Assembly (NCBI RefSeq): GCF_000024785.1
Contig: NC_013441.1
Location: forward strand, 4,030,001-4,094,000
Direction: 5' to 3'
From: Gordonia bronchialis DSM 43247
GTDB taxonomy: Bacteria > Actinomycetota > Actinomycetes > Mycobacteriales > Mycobacteriaceae
Length of the DNA: 64,000 nucleotides
A program made the translations under genes and the position numbers. The notes under the pieces were generated by a model, which was not told the origin of the DNA, made no database searches, and saw only the letters and a program-made list of their open reading frames with translations. Of this stretch, positions 36,810 through 46,183 are shown piece after piece; the stretch's first letter is position 1, and every line of letters starts with the position of its first letter.

Positions 36810-37868
36810 ATGCCCGACCTGACACCCCACGGCTCGCGCAGTGTGATCCTGACCGTGGCCGAGGTGATCGACGAGACCGCGGACGCCAAGTCCATCGTCT
36901 TCGACGTCCCGGACACGATGGCCGAGTCCTTCACCTCCTACAAGCCGGGGCAGTTCCTCACGCTGCGCATCCCGAGCGAGCAGACCGGATCGGTCGCGCG
37001 CTGCTACTCGCTGGCGTCGGCGCCGGCGACGGACAAGCAGCCCAAGGTGACGGTCAAGCGCACCGTCGACGGGTACGGTTCCAACTGGGTGTGCGACAAC
37101 CTGACCCCGGGCACCCAGATGGAGGTGCTGCCCCCGTCGGGTGTGTTCACACCCAAGGCCTTCGATCAGCCGCTGCTGCTCATCGCCGCGGGCAGCGGCG
37201 TCACGCCGGTCATGTCGATCCTCAAAACCGCTCTGGCGACCAGTGATTCGCAAATCGTCTTCTTCTACGCGAACCGCAGCTCCGACGACGTCATCTTTGC
37301 CGCCGAACTCCGCGAACTCCATGCGGCACACGCGGACCGGCTGACCCTCATCCATTGGCTGGAGAACCTGCAGGGGTTGCCGACCGCGCGCGCGTTGGCC
37401 ACCCTCTTCGGGCCGTTCGCCGCCGGCCACACCGCCTACATGTGCGGTCCCGGCCCGTTCATGGACGCGGTGCACAAAGCCCTCGCCGACGCCGGATTCC
37501 CGCACCACAACGTGCACACCGAGGTGTACAACTCGCTGTCCGGTGACCCGTTCGCCGACGTCGAACTCGAGGAACTCTCCCAAGACGATCAGGCGGAGGC
37601 GGCCGCCGTCGACGTCGAACTCGACGGCGAGACACACACCCTGAGCTGGCCGCGTAAACGCACCCTGATCGACATCATGCTCGCCGCCGGACTCGACGCC
37701 CCGTATTCCTGCCAGGAAGGCGAGTGTGGCTCCTGCGCGTGCACCCTGACCGAGGGTACGGTCGAGATGGACAATCCAGGAGCGCTCGATCCCGAAGACA
37801 TCGAGGACGGTTACATCCTGGGCTGCCAGGCCCGCCCGACCTCGGACTCGCTGAAGATCGAGTTCTGA
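36810..37868 (+). CDS. kshB: KshB, ferredoxin reductase of 3-ketosteroid 9-alpha-hydroxylase
   Basis: 352 residues. The ATG at 36810 has GGAG 9 bases upstream; a GTG 15 bases earlier is less likely. The FAD domain has GQFLTLRIPSEQTGSVARCYSLAS, the NAD domain has LLLIAAGSGVTPVMSIL and YMCGPGPFMDA, and the C-terminal plant-type 2Fe-2S domain has CQEGECGSC with the fourth cysteine in ILGCQARP. The order and sequence match mycobacterial KshB/Hmp (Rv3571). It feeds electrons to KshA to open the steroid ring. No kshA is in the window. Confidence 0.9.
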   Translation: MPDLTPHGSRSVILTVAEVIDETADAKSIVFDVPDTMAESFTSYKPGQFLTLRIPSEQTGSVARCYSLASAPATDKQPKVTVKRTVDGYGSNWVCDNLTPGTQMEVLPPSGVFTPKAFDQPLLLIAAGSGVTPVMSILKTALATSDSQIVFFYANRSSDDVIFAAELRELHAAHADRLTLIHWLENLQGLPTARALATLFGPFAAGHTAYMCGPGPFMDAVHKALADAGFPHHNVHTEVYNSLSGDPFADVELEELSQDDQAEAAAVDVELDGETHTLSWPRKRTLIDIMLAAGLDAPYSCQEGECGSCACTLTEGTVEMDNPGALDPEDIEDGYILGCQARPTSDSLKIEF

Positions 37869-37914
37869 GCTGTCGCAGAGGCTTTCGCAGAATACATCGA
37901 GAGGACACACTGCC

Positions 37915-38328
37915 ATGTCGGGACCGCCCCGGACACGAATCCGCCCCGGACGCGGGCTGGACCGGTTCACCCCCGAACAGACCGCCCGTGGCCTCGCGGG
38001 CATGCTGGTCACCATCGGGATACTCCATTTCGTGGTCCCCAAGCCCTTCGACGAGATCATCCCCGAGGAGATCCCCGCCGACCCCCGCACCCTGACCTAC
38101 GCGTCGGGTGTCGCCGAGGTCGCCATCGGTTCCGGCCTCCTGGCACCGGCGACCCGCAAACCGGCGGCCGGGCTGGCCGCGGCGCTGTTCATCGCGGTGT
38201 ATCCGGCGAACATCAACATGGTGCGGCTGTGGTGGCACAAACCGTTGCCCTACAAGGTGATCGCCCTTGCCCGGCTCCCCTTCCAGTTCCCGATGATCGC
38301 CGCGGCGCTCAAGGTGGCGCGGGCCTGA
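37915..38328 (+). CDS. DoxX-like small membrane protein
   Basis: 137 residues with about four hydrophobic segments: GLAGMLVTIGILHFVVP, SGVAEVAIGSGLL, GLAAALFIAVYPANINM and a C-terminal helix. The PANINM...WW pattern resembles a DoxX-like family common in actinobacteria. It lies 46 bases after kshB, preceded by GAGAGGA, and is probably co-transcribed under the same KstR-type site. The function is unknown. Confidence 0.75.
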   Translation: MSGPPRTRIRPGRGLDRFTPEQTARGLAGMLVTIGILHFVVPKPFDEIIPEEIPADPRTLTYASGVAEVAIGSGLLAPATRKPAAGLAAALFIAVYPANINMVRLWWHKPLPYKVIALARLPFQFPMIAAALKVARA

Positions 38329-38355
38329 ATACGGCGGTTCGCGCACCGTGCGGTC

Positions 38356-39087
38356 TCACCGTAGGGAGCGGTAGTGCGCGCGGCTCTCTGATGAGAGTCG
38401 CTCGATCGCGTAACTCAATGCGGTGCGGCCCATCTCGGCGGCGTGGTCGTCGAGGTACCGGACCAGCAGAGTCGCGTCGACGCGTTTACCCATCTCCCGC
38501 AGCATCCAGCCGAAGGCCTTCTGGATGAGGCCTCGCCGGTCGTCGACGACCAGTGGCGCCACCGCGAGAATCGCCTGTGCATCACCATGTTTGATGAAGG
38601 CGAAGGTCCCGATGATCCCGACCCGTCGCCGCCACAGATCAGGGTCGGCGGCATGGTCGAGCAGCAGTTGGTGATCACCGAGCCGGTGCAGGTGCTCGCC
38701 CAGAATCGGATCGGCCGACGAGTCCACCAGATCCCAGTTGTTCACCCGGCCGCGGCGCACCGCGTCGAGGTAGAGGCCCACCCAGCTCTCGCGCTCGGCG
38801 GCATCCCGTGCGCGGTCGAACTCGCCGCGCAGTAGGAACAACCCGATCAGGCGATGCTCGTGCACCCCGGAATCCAGCAGGTCGCGTACCGCGTCCAAGC
38901 CGATCCCCTTGAATCGCTTGGCGATTCGACGCTGAACCGGGACCGTCAGGCCGATGAACTCGTCACCTTCGCCGTATCCGCCCGGCTGGGTCTGGAAGAA
39001 CCGGGCCGAGTTGGCGGCGCGCTCCGGATCTGCCTCGGCCGCCGCGGCGGCGATCACGTCGGCCGCGGTGTGCGCGTCCGAATCCAT
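38356..39087 (-). CDS. AlkD-type DNA alkylation repair glycosylase
   Basis: 243 residues of HEAT-like helical repeats. Family markers are FFQTQPGGYGEGDEFIGLTVPVQRRIAK, VNNWDLVDSSA (the Trp-Asp of the active cleft), WRRRVGIIGTFAFIKHG and IQKAFGWMLREMGKR. AlkD enzymes excise 3-methyl and 7-methyl purines without base flipping. It is 6 bases from the stop-to-start junction with the flavoprotein gene upstream, so the two may share a transcript. Confidence 0.9.
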   Translation of the reverse strand: MDSDAHTAADVIAAAAAEADPERAANSARFFQTQPGGYGEGDEFIGLTVPVQRRIAKRFKGIGLDAVRDLLDSGVHEHRLIGLFLLRGEFDRARDAAERESWVGLYLDAVRRGRVNNWDLVDSSADPILGEHLHRLGDHQLLLDHAADPDLWRRRVGIIGTFAFIKHGDAQAILAVAPLVVDDRRGLIQKAFGWMLREMGKRVDATLLVRYLDDHAAEMGRTALSYAIERLSSESRAHYRSLR

Positions 39088-39093
39088 CCGAAC

Positions 39094-40299
39094 TCAGATG
39101 AGCTCGGCGATGGGCGTTCTCGTCTGTAGTTTGGCTCGCGTCTTCATCACCGCGCCCACCTTCCCGGCGCCGATCACGGCGGTCAGGAAGCCGTCACGGC
39201 TGTAATAGGCGAGGAACTTCTTGCCGTCGTCGTCGGCGATGTGTACTTCGTCGCCGGCGCGCGGGCTGCCGAGGACCTGGATCTTCAGGTCGAACTGGTC
39301 GCTCCAGAAATACGGGACCGACGCGGTGACAACCTCACCGCCGACGATCTGCTGCGCGACGCTCGCGGCCTGCTCGACCGTGTGGTTCCAGTGCTCCATC
39401 CGGCGCGGTACACCGTCCTCGTCCTGCCAGTTCGCCACGTCGCCGAGCGCGTACACATCGGGCGCACTGGTGTGTCCCCGTGCATCGCAGGCGATTCCGC
39501 CCCCGGCCTCACGCGGCGCCGACTCGATCCCGGAGCCGTCGAGGTAATCGGTGACCGGTGTGGACCCGATCCCGACCACCACGATGTCGGCGGACACCTC
39601 GGTTCCGCCGGTCAGGCGCACCGCCCGCACCCGGGTGTCCCCGACGATCTCGCTGACCCCCACCCCGGAGCGCACGTCGATGCCGTTGTCGACGTGCAGG
39701 CGCGCCACCAGCGCGCCGATCTCGGTGCCGAGGGCGACTGCCAGCGGGGTCTCGGCCGGCTCGACGAGCGTGACGGACAAGCCACGGGCGCTCAGGCTCG
39801 CCGCCACTTCGCATCCGATGAATCCGGCCCCGATGACCACCGCGGTCCGGGCCGCGTCGATCTCCGCGCGAAGCGCCACCGCGTCGTCGTAGGTGCGCAG
39901 CAGGTGCACGCCGCCGAGGTCGGCGGCACCAGGGAACGGTCGTGGCGCGAGTCCGGTTGCCAGCACCAGGGTGTCGTAGCCGATGGTCTCGCGCCGGGCC
40001 GGATCGTCCAGGCGTTCTGTGGTGACGGTTTTGTCGGCCGGGGAGATCGCCGTGACCCGGTGGCCGATACGCAGCTCGATGTCGTTGTCGGCGTAGAACT
40101 CTGCCGGTTTGAGGTCCACCCGGTCGTCCTTGCCCAGGAGCACCGACTTCGACAGCGGGGGCCGGTCGTAGGGCGGGTGGCCCTCGGCGCCGATCATCGT
40201 GATCGATCCGGCAAAACCATTGGTGCGCAGGTTCTCGGCGACCCGGATCGCCCCGAGCCCGGCCCCGACGATCACCACTGCGCCCGTTGTGTCACTCAA
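39094..40299 (-). CDS. NAD(P)/FAD-dependent ferredoxin/rubredoxin reductase-like flavoprotein
   Basis: 401 residues from a TTG at 40299, chosen for the GAGGAG 8-9 bases upstream and the immediate FAD motif VVIVGAGLGAIRVAENL; the longer frame has a non-homologous leader. The NAD motif is AVVIGAGFIGCEVAASLSARG, and the second FAD contact is VYALGDVANW. Active-site PPYDRPPLSKSVL is typical of the BenD/ferredoxin reductase class. M. tuberculosis has a similar flavoprotein (Rv0688) beside its mft locus, so this may supply a P450 or oxygenase. Confidence 0.87.
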   Translation of the reverse strand: MSDTTGAVVIVGAGLGAIRVAENLRTNGFAGSITMIGAEGHPPYDRPPLSKSVLLGKDDRVDLKPAEFYADNDIELRIGHRVTAISPADKTVTTERLDDPARRETIGYDTLVLATGLAPRPFPGAADLGGVHLLRTYDDAVALRAEIDAARTAVVIGAGFIGCEVAASLSARGLSVTLVEPAETPLAVALGTEIGALVARLHVDNGIDVRSGVGVSEIVGDTRVRAVRLTGGTEVSADIVVVGIGSTPVTDYLDGSGIESAPREAGGGIACDARGHTSAPDVYALGDVANWQDEDGVPRRMEHWNHTVEQAASVAQQIVGGEVVTASVPYFWSDQFDLKIQVLGSPRAGDEVHIADDDGKKFLAYYSRDGFLTAVIGAGKVGAVMKTRAKLQTRTPIAELI

Positions 40300-40370
40300 C
40301 TCGTCTGTCTCCTCTTCCGACGAACCCGCCCGGCACGGTGCCACCGACGACGGTGCGTCCGGCACGCTGG

Positions 40371-40967
40371 TCAGCGGGTGATGTCGCCGACCGGTTGGAG
40401 GTCGGCGAGCAGCCAATTCCCGTCGACCTTACGCATAGCGGCCCACCGAGCGGTAGGGGCCGTCCCACTCAGATCCCCGTCGGGCTCCGCGGCGCCACGG
40501 CCCGGTCTCAGCTGCTGGTCGAGAAAGACGAGGACGCGGGCCCGCTCGTCCGAATAGGAATGCAGCCCCGCGCCCACCACCCGGGATTGCACCCGCACAC
40601 CGGTGGCGATGGCCCCACCGACCATTACGTCGTAGCCGCGTGCGCGGAAATCGAGGGCCAACGGGTCGGCCAGCAGTGCGCCGGTGCGGCGGGCGTCGTC
40701 GGGGGTGGTCTCCGGCCCGAAGTTCATCAGCGCGGTGATCGCGGTCTCGGCGGCTCGCAGAACGGTGGTCCGCTCGCTCTCGGTCACCCCGTCGTCGACG
40801 CGGGAGGTGCCGATCGCGGCGATCAGGGCCACCACGAGCGCGACGACGGTGACCGCCGCGGCCACGGTGAGCAGGCGGCGCTGCCGGGTGGTGAACCGTC
40901 GGGCGCCGACGAGGGAACCCGTCCCCCCCTCGCCGGATTGACGACCTCGACGCCGCGCGTTCGTCAC
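40371..40967 (-). CDS. Mce-associated membrane protein, gene 4 of 4
   Basis: 198 residues. A basic cytosolic N terminus, one transmembrane helix (RRLLTVAAAVTVVALVVALIAAIG), then a periplasmic alpha+beta domain of the SnoaL/NTF2-like kind seen in Mce-associated (Mas) proteins, ending MRKVDGNWLLADLQPVGD. It overlaps the previous gene by 4 bases. Mas proteins support lipid import by Mce complexes. Confidence 0.78.
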   Translation of the reverse strand: MTNARRRGRQSGEGGTGSLVGARRFTTRQRRLLTVAAAVTVVALVVALIAAIGTSRVDDGVTESERTTVLRAAETAITALMNFGPETTPDDARRTGALLADPLALDFRARGYDVMVGGAIATGVRVQSRVVGAGLHSYSDERARVLVFLDQQLRPGRGAAEPDGDLSGTAPTARWAAMRKVDGNWLLADLQPVGDITR

Positions 40968-41614
40968 AACGCCCTCGCATCGGCGATGAGCCAGCCGTCG
41001 CCGGTCTTGACCATCGTGAGCGCGACGGTGATCCGCTGGGCGGTTCGATCCTGTCCCGGTGCGGGCGCGGTGCCGCCGAGTAGAGCCGGATTGGTGGCGT
41101 CGGCGACGGTGAGCAACTCGACGCGCGAACCGTCGGCAGCGTCGTCGGGTGGGTCGGTGACCAGTCCGGTCGAGATCACCTGTCCCACACTCGGTCCGGG
41201 TTGGGCGGCCACCTCGGCGGCCAGCGCCTCACGGATCGACTCGATGCGCTCGCGGCGCGCGCCGGTGCTCACCGCGACGACGGCGTCGACATAGGCCTGC
41301 GGGGCGGCCGGATCAGCGGACAGCATGGTGATCACCGCCGCATCGGCCGCCGTGATCACCGCCGCGCGCTGCTCGCCGCGCGTATCCGCAGCCCGGACCT
41401 GCAGCCCCAGGATCACGGTGGCGACGACGAGCGTCAGCGCCACCAGCGAGAGCGCGACCATCGACCACCAGAACGTCCGGGTGCGACGGCGGGCCCGCTG
41501 ACGAAGCACCGGGGCGGCAGCGATCCGCGCGGCCCGCGCGACGCGGGTCGCCTCGTCGACGCGCGCCTGCGCCCGCGCGAGACGTCGCTCTGCGTTCGAC
41601 GTGTCGGTGGTCAT
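40964..41614 (-). CDS. Mce-associated membrane protein, gene 3 of 4
   Basis: 216 residues from the ATG at 41614, which overlaps the previous stop (ATGA). A charged N terminus with a helical AQARVDEATRVARAAR stretch is followed by the transmembrane helix FWWSMVALSLVALTLVVATVILGL, and then a periplasmic domain ending LTMVKTGDGWLIADARAL. It has the same architecture as its three neighbours. Confidence 0.77.
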   Translation of the reverse strand: MTTDTSNAERRLARAQARVDEATRVARAARIAAAPVLRQRARRRTRTFWWSMVALSLVALTLVVATVILGLQVRAADTRGEQRAAVITAADAAVITMLSADPAAPQAYVDAVVAVSTGARRERIESIREALAAEVAAQPGPSVGQVISTGLVTDPPDDAADGSRVELLTVADATNPALLGGTAPAPGQDRTAQRITVALTMVKTGDGWLIADARAL

Positions 41615-42102
41615 CCGATCACCTCCGCCCGGTCGAGAAGCCAACGGTCCCCGGTCTTCACGAACCGGGTCAGGACCGACTGCCGGATCGTCGTCGGCTC
41701 GGGGCGGGCGGTGCCGCTGGTGGTCACCGCCACCCGGATCAACACCTCACCCGAGTGGAGTGCCACGTCGACGAGCCCAACCGCCTCCGGACGCCACACG
41801 ATCGCCACGGTCCCCGCTGCGGGTGCCCGGTGGAGTTGTGCCCCATAGCTTTCGGCGAACTCCGGACCGACCAAGCCGCGCGCCCGGGCGCGGTCGGCGG
41901 ACCAGTGCCGCGCGTCGACGGAGAAGACGTCGGCCAGGATGCGGCCCGCCCGGGAGCGCAGCTGGTCACGGTTGGCGGCGATGGCGTGCTCGGTGTTCAC
42001 GGTCCGGGCGAGTGCCGCCACGCCGACGGCGAGGACCGCGACGAGGATGAGCACGACGAGACCGAGCACGAGGCCCCGGGTGCGGGAGAGAACGGTCGTC
42101 AC
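41611..42102 (-). CDS. Mce-associated membrane protein, gene 2 of 4
   Basis: 163 residues, the shortest of the set. N-terminal helix GLVLGLVVLILVAVLAVGVAALA, then a periplasmic domain ending LTRFVKTGDRWLLDRAEVIG, the TGDxWLxxxA motif shared with the next gene. It overlaps both neighbours by 4 bases, so the group is translated as one coupled unit. Confidence 0.75.
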   Translation of the reverse strand: MTTVLSRTRGLVLGLVVLILVAVLAVGVAALARTVNTEHAIAANRDQLRSRAGRILADVFSVDARHWSADRARARGLVGPEFAESYGAQLHRAPAAGTVAIVWRPEAVGLVDVALHSGEVLIRVAVTTSGTARPEPTTIRQSVLTRFVKTGDRWLLDRAEVIG

Positions 42103-42689
42103 GGCAGGTACTGCACCGCCCCGAGCTTGAGCACACCGTCGTCGGGTTCCACGAGGACACGTAATCTGAAGCGGCGCACCACATCCGAGCTGTCCGCGGG
42201 TTTCGGCCCGGAATCGAAGGTGACGGTCGCCGCGACGAGGACCGACGCCGCCTCGCCCGAGCGGGCCGCCACCCCGGTCCCGTCGATCGACGACTCGGTC
42301 ACCGTGCCGTTCGCACGGACGAACGTCGTGTAGGCGTCCGCGGACTGCGCGAACTCGTCATAGAAGGTGCCCGTCGCGCCGGCCAGGATGCGCCGGACCT
42401 GCGCGGGATCACGATGATTGGGCGAGAGCAGCACCGCCGCCCGCTGGGATGCGGCGCGCTCGTAATCGGCGTCGGTGTAGCGATCCGAGGCATGCACCCA
42501 CCCGGTGACCGCAACGGCGGCGAGTGCGATCGCAGCGATGACGAGAAGACCCGTGAGGAGCCAGATGCTGCGACGGACCGGCGACCGCTCACCGGCGTGC
42601 ACCTGCGCGGCGTGCAGTTCGTCGAGGGCGTCGCGGAGCTCACGCCGGGCAGCACGGTCGGCCGCGAGCTCCGACACCCGTGCCGACAT
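42099..42689 (-). CDS. Mce-associated membrane protein, gene 1 of 4
   Basis: 196 residues from the ATG at 42689, after GGAGGAG. A helical cytosolic start (LAADRAARRELRDALDELHAAQ), one membrane helix (SIWLLTGLLVIAAIALAAVAVTGWV), and a periplasmic domain with FYDEFAQSADAYTTFVRANGTVTESSIDGTGV. It is the first gene of a four-gene operon read away from the APC permease. Confidence 0.77.
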   Translation of the reverse strand: MSARVSELAADRAARRELRDALDELHAAQVHAGERSPVRRSIWLLTGLLVIAAIALAAVAVTGWVHASDRYTDADYERAASQRAAVLLSPNHRDPAQVRRILAGATGTFYDEFAQSADAYTTFVRANGTVTESSIDGTGVAARSGEAASVLVAATVTFDSGPKPADSSDVVRRFRLRVLVEPDDGVLKLGAVQYLP

Positions 42690-42823
42690 GCGCGCTCCTC
42701 CCGACCGCCGGCCACCGTGGCCTACGTCTGTCGTGATTACCCTAATCGGTCGACTTCGGCGTTCGGCGCGCGTGCCGGGATGGGGCGGGGCAGAATCGGG
42801 GCCACCGTGGTGAGGAGACGCCG

Positions 42824-44299
42824 ATGACGCAGCCGCAATCGAAGGCAGCTCTGCTGTTCCGCCGCAAGCCTGTCGAAGGCCAGGGCGCACCCAGCAGCCA
42901 ACCCGACGAACCCGAGCTCAAGCGCAGCATCGGGACCTTCCAGCTGACTCTCTTCGGTGTCGGTGCGACCGTGGGCACCGGAATCTTCTACATCTTGCCC
43001 GAGGCGGTACCGCAGGCCGGGCCGGCGGTCATCGTCTCCTTCCTCATCGCCGGTCTCGCAGCCGGACTGGCCGCCATCTGCTATGCGGAAATGGCTGCCG
43101 CGGTGCCGGTTTCGGGTTCCAGCTACTCCTACGCCTACGCCACCCTCGGGGAGGTGGTGGCCGTGGGGGTCGGCGCCTGCCTGCTGCTCGAGTACGGGGT
43201 GTCGGCCTCGGCCACCGCGGTGGGCTGGGCCCAATACGTCAACCAGCTGCTCTACAACGTCTTCGACTACCGGCTGCCCGCCGAACTCACCGCCACCCCC
43301 TGGGACAGCACCCCCGGCTGGTTCAATCTCCCTGCGCTCGTGCTCGTGTTCCTGTGCTGTGTGCTCCTGATCCGCGGTGCCAGCGAATCCGCGCTGGTCA
43401 ACACGGTCATGGTGATCATCAAGCTGGCCGTGCTGGTGTTGTTCATCGCGATCGCGTTCACCGCCTTCACCGCCGACCATTTCGCCGATTTCGTGCCTGC
43501 CGAAACCGGATTCTCCGGCATCACCTCCGCGGCGGCCGTCATCTTCTTCACCTTCATCGGCCTCGACGCCGTGTCCACGGCGGGCGACGAGGTGAAGAAC
43601 CCGCAGAAGGCCATGCCCCGGGCGATTCTCGCCGCGCTGAGCATCGTCGTCACCATCTATCTGCTCACCGCGATCGCGGCGATCGGAGCCCAGTCCTGGC
43701 AGGAGTTCGGCGCCCCCGATCAGCAGGAGGCGGGGTTGGCCAAGATCGTCGAGAATGTCGTCGGCGCGAGCTGGCCGGGCACCCTGCTGTCCATCGGGGC
43801 CGTCATCTCCATCTTCTCGGTCACCCTCGTGGTGCTCTACGGACAAACGCGCATCCTGTTCGCGATGGGCCGGGACGGCCTGCTGCCCGCGATGTTCGCC
43901 AAGGTCAACCGCAAGACGATGACCCCGGTCAACAACACGATCGTCGTGTCGGTGATCGTCGGGCTCCTGGCCGCCATCGTGCCGCTCGACAAGCTCATCG
44001 ATCTCGTGTCCATCGGCACGCTGGTCGCGTTCATCGTCGTCTCGGTGGGCGTGATCGTGTTGCGGCAGACGGCGCCCGATCTCCATCGCCCGTTCCGGGT
44101 GCCGCTGTACCCGGTGACGCCTGTGCTGGCGGTCGCGGCGTGTATCTGGATTCTGTCCGGGCTGCACTGGTACACCTTCGTGTGGTTCGCGCTCTGGGTG
44201 GGCGTGGCGATGCTCTTCTACGTCTTCTGGGGACGTCACCACAGCAAGCTCAACCATCCGCCCACCGACACCGTCCGTTTCGAGAAAGGCGTGTCGTGA
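42824..44299 (+). CDS. APC-family amino acid permease
   Basis: 491 residues, about twelve transmembrane helices. The first has the APC signature LFGVGATVGTGIFYILPEAVPQAGPAVIVSF, and the sixth has FFTFIGLDAVSTAGDEVKNPQKAMPRAI, both of the cationic amino acid transporter (CAT/YhdG) type. GAGGAG precedes the ATG. Its end overlaps the next gene (GTGA), which encodes a universal stress protein, a pairing often seen for such permeases. Confidence 0.9.
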   Translation: MTQPQSKAALLFRRKPVEGQGAPSSQPDEPELKRSIGTFQLTLFGVGATVGTGIFYILPEAVPQAGPAVIVSFLIAGLAAGLAAICYAEMAAAVPVSGSSYSYAYATLGEVVAVGVGACLLLEYGVSASATAVGWAQYVNQLLYNVFDYRLPAELTATPWDSTPGWFNLPALVLVFLCCVLLIRGASESALVNTVMVIIKLAVLVLFIAIAFTAFTADHFADFVPAETGFSGITSAAAVIFFTFIGLDAVSTAGDEVKNPQKAMPRAILAALSIVVTIYLLTAIAAIGAQSWQEFGAPDQQEAGLAKIVENVVGASWPGTLLSIGAVISIFSVTLVVLYGQTRILFAMGRDGLLPAMFAKVNRKTMTPVNNTIVVSVIVGLLAAIVPLDKLIDLVSIGTLVAFIVVSVGVIVLRQTAPDLHRPFRVPLYPVTPVLAVAACIWILSGLHWYTFVWFALWVGVAMLFYVFWGRHHSKLNHPPTDTVRFEKGVS

Positions 44300-45180
44300 C
44301 CATCCTCGTCGGCTACGTCCCGGGCGAGGGCGGGGCCGGTGGGGTTCAGCTGGGCGCCATGCTCGCCGAGAGCCTGCACACCGATCTCGTCGTCGCCACC
44401 GTGGTCCCCAGGCCGTGGACCACTCCGTCACCGGCCAAGGTCGACGCCGAATTCGTTGCCTGGACGGACAATGTCGTCGAACGGGCGCACGCCGAGGTCA
44501 CCGAGTACATGCAGATCTACCCGCCACAGCTGCGCTGGCGATTCACCCGGCTCGATCACCGCACCGCATCGTCGGCGCTGCTGTCGTATGCCCAGGAGAT
44601 CGACGCCGACGCACTCGTGGTGAGTTCCACCGGCGACGGCCAACCCGGCCAGATCGTCGTCGGCTCCACCGCCGACTCCCTACTGCATCGCTCCACGGTG
44701 CCGGTGGGGATCAGCCCACGTGGCTATCGCTCCCCCAAAGACGGCCTCTTGAAACGGGTTACGGTGGCAACGGCAGCTGCGGGCAGCGCCGACGTGTCGG
44801 TGATCCAACGGGCCCGCGAGCTCTCCGACCGCATGGATGCCGAACTGCGGGTGGTCACCTTCGCGGTACGCGGCGGTGCCATGTACCCCCCACTGGTCGG
44901 GATCAGCACCGAGGACGCGGTGGTCGATCAGTGGAAAAGCCAAGCCACCGAAGCACATCGGCAACTCGTCATGGACGGCGTCATCGACTCGCGAACCCCG
45001 TGCATGGTCGCATCCGGCCGCGGCTGGCGGGAGGCCGTCGACGCCGTGGACTGGCTCGACGGCGAGGTCCTGTTCATCGGCAGCACGCGCGAGGGGCTGC
45101 TCGCCCGCGTCTTCATCGGGACCCGCGCGACCAAACTGATCCGGCACTCGCCGGTTCCGGTAATCGTGCTGCCGCGATGA
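44296..45180 (+). CDS. Tandem universal stress protein (Usp) domain protein
   Basis: 294 residues from the GTG at 44296, which overlaps the permease stop by 4 bases. Two Usp-like halves: about 1-145, ending VVGSTADSLLHRSTVPVGISPRGY, and about 148-294, ending FIGSTREGLLARVFIGTRATKLIRHSPVPVIVLPR. The GS-containing ATP-loop is seen in both. It probably regulates the permease or senses nucleotide state (inference). Confidence 0.88.
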   Translation: MTILVGYVPGEGGAGGVQLGAMLAESLHTDLVVATVVPRPWTTPSPAKVDAEFVAWTDNVVERAHAEVTEYMQIYPPQLRWRFTRLDHRTASSALLSYAQEIDADALVVSSTGDGQPGQIVVGSTADSLLHRSTVPVGISPRGYRSPKDGLLKRVTVATAAAGSADVSVIQRARELSDRMDAELRVVTFAVRGGAMYPPLVGISTEDAVVDQWKSQATEAHRQLVMDGVIDSRTPCMVASGRGWREAVDAVDWLDGEVLFIGSTREGLLARVFIGTRATKLIRHSPVPVIVLPR

Positions 45181-45256
45181 CCGTCGGCGCCGCTTCTCCC
45201 GGCTGCGGTACCCGCCCCCTTCCGCTGGTTGAGACGCGACCGGCAGGCGGGACAGG

Positions 45257-46129
45257 TCAGTCGGACCTCTCGCCCCGGATGCGGCTGGTGTAGGCGGCGC
45301 GCACCTGCTGGTCGGGGTTCAGGAAGATCGAGTCGAGTTTGGTCAGCTTGCGCGACATGCGCTTCATCGCCTGCGGGAAGAGCGCACCGGATTCGGCCCA
45401 CTTCATCGAACGTGGCGCGTACACACGGACTTTCGGACGTGCGATGGTGGCGACCACGATCTCGGCAACCTCCTCGGGGCCGACGGTCTGCACAAAGGCG
45501 TTGGTCTTGAGCCCGGAGATCAGGGCGGTGCGGGTGAACGTCGGGAGGATCGAACTCACCTTCACGCCCTCCGGCGCGAGCTCGGCACCGAGGGCTTCGG
45601 AGAACTCGATGACCGCGGCCTTGGCACCGTTGTAGATCGTCAGGCCCGGCGTCGGGATACGTCCGGCCGTCGACGCGATGTTGACGATGTGACCACCGCC
45701 GCGCGCGACCATCCGCTCGGCGATGAGCTGGCTGCCGAGAATCACACCGATCACGTCGATGTCGAAGGTGCGACGGATGATCGTGTCGTCGTAGGAGAGG
45801 AACGGCCCCACCGGCATGATCCCGGCATTGTTGACGAGAACGTCGATCGGCCCGAGCCGTGACTCCACCTCGTCGAGGAAGGCCTTGAAGGATGCCCGGC
45901 TGGTGACGTCCACCTCGATGCCCTCGATCCCGAGGTCGGCGGCGGCCTTGCCGACGGCGTCACCGTCGATGTCGCCGATCGCGACCTTGGCCCCGGCCTG
46001 GAAAAGCTGTGTGGCGGTTTCGAATCCGATCCCGCGAGCACCACCGGTGATCACCACCACCTTGTCGGCGATCGCGGCTCGCAGCGCCTCGTGGTCGGTT
46101 TTTCCGGACAGCTTCTCACGCAGACTCAT
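45257..46129 (-). CDS. Classical short-chain dehydrogenase/reductase
   Basis: 290 residues. NAD(P) motif VVVITGGARGIGFETATQL, NNAG in VLVNNAGIMPVGPF, the catalytic serine in VNIASTAGRIPTPG, and YNGAK (Tyr-x-x-x-Lys). It is the last gene of the P450-TetR-SDR operon. M. tuberculosis Rv3057c beside cyp136 is similar in context. The substrate is probably the P450 product, but is unknown. Confidence 0.88.
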   Translation of the reverse strand: MSLREKLSGKTDHEALRAAIADKVVVITGGARGIGFETATQLFQAGAKVAIGDIDGDAVGKAAADLGIEGIEVDVTSRASFKAFLDEVESRLGPIDVLVNNAGIMPVGPFLSYDDTIIRRTFDIDVIGVILGSQLIAERMVARGGGHIVNIASTAGRIPTPGLTIYNGAKAAVIEFSEALGAELAPEGVKVSSILPTFTRTALISGLKTNAFVQTVGPEEVAEIVVATIARPKVRVYAPRSMKWAESGALFPQAMKRMSRKLTKLDSIFLNPDQQVRAAYTSRIRGERSD

Positions 46130-46183
46130 GGTGCGTCCCCCTCGGGTCGATCGATTTCGATGGTGGTGCCGGTGGCGCAGAGA

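Noticed and set aside
44299..45180. Universal stress protein start further upstream inside the permease gene
   Set aside because: The open frame extends far into the permease, but that part is antisense-like Arg/His-rich sequence; the GTG at 44296 with the 4-base overlap gives the proper Usp start.
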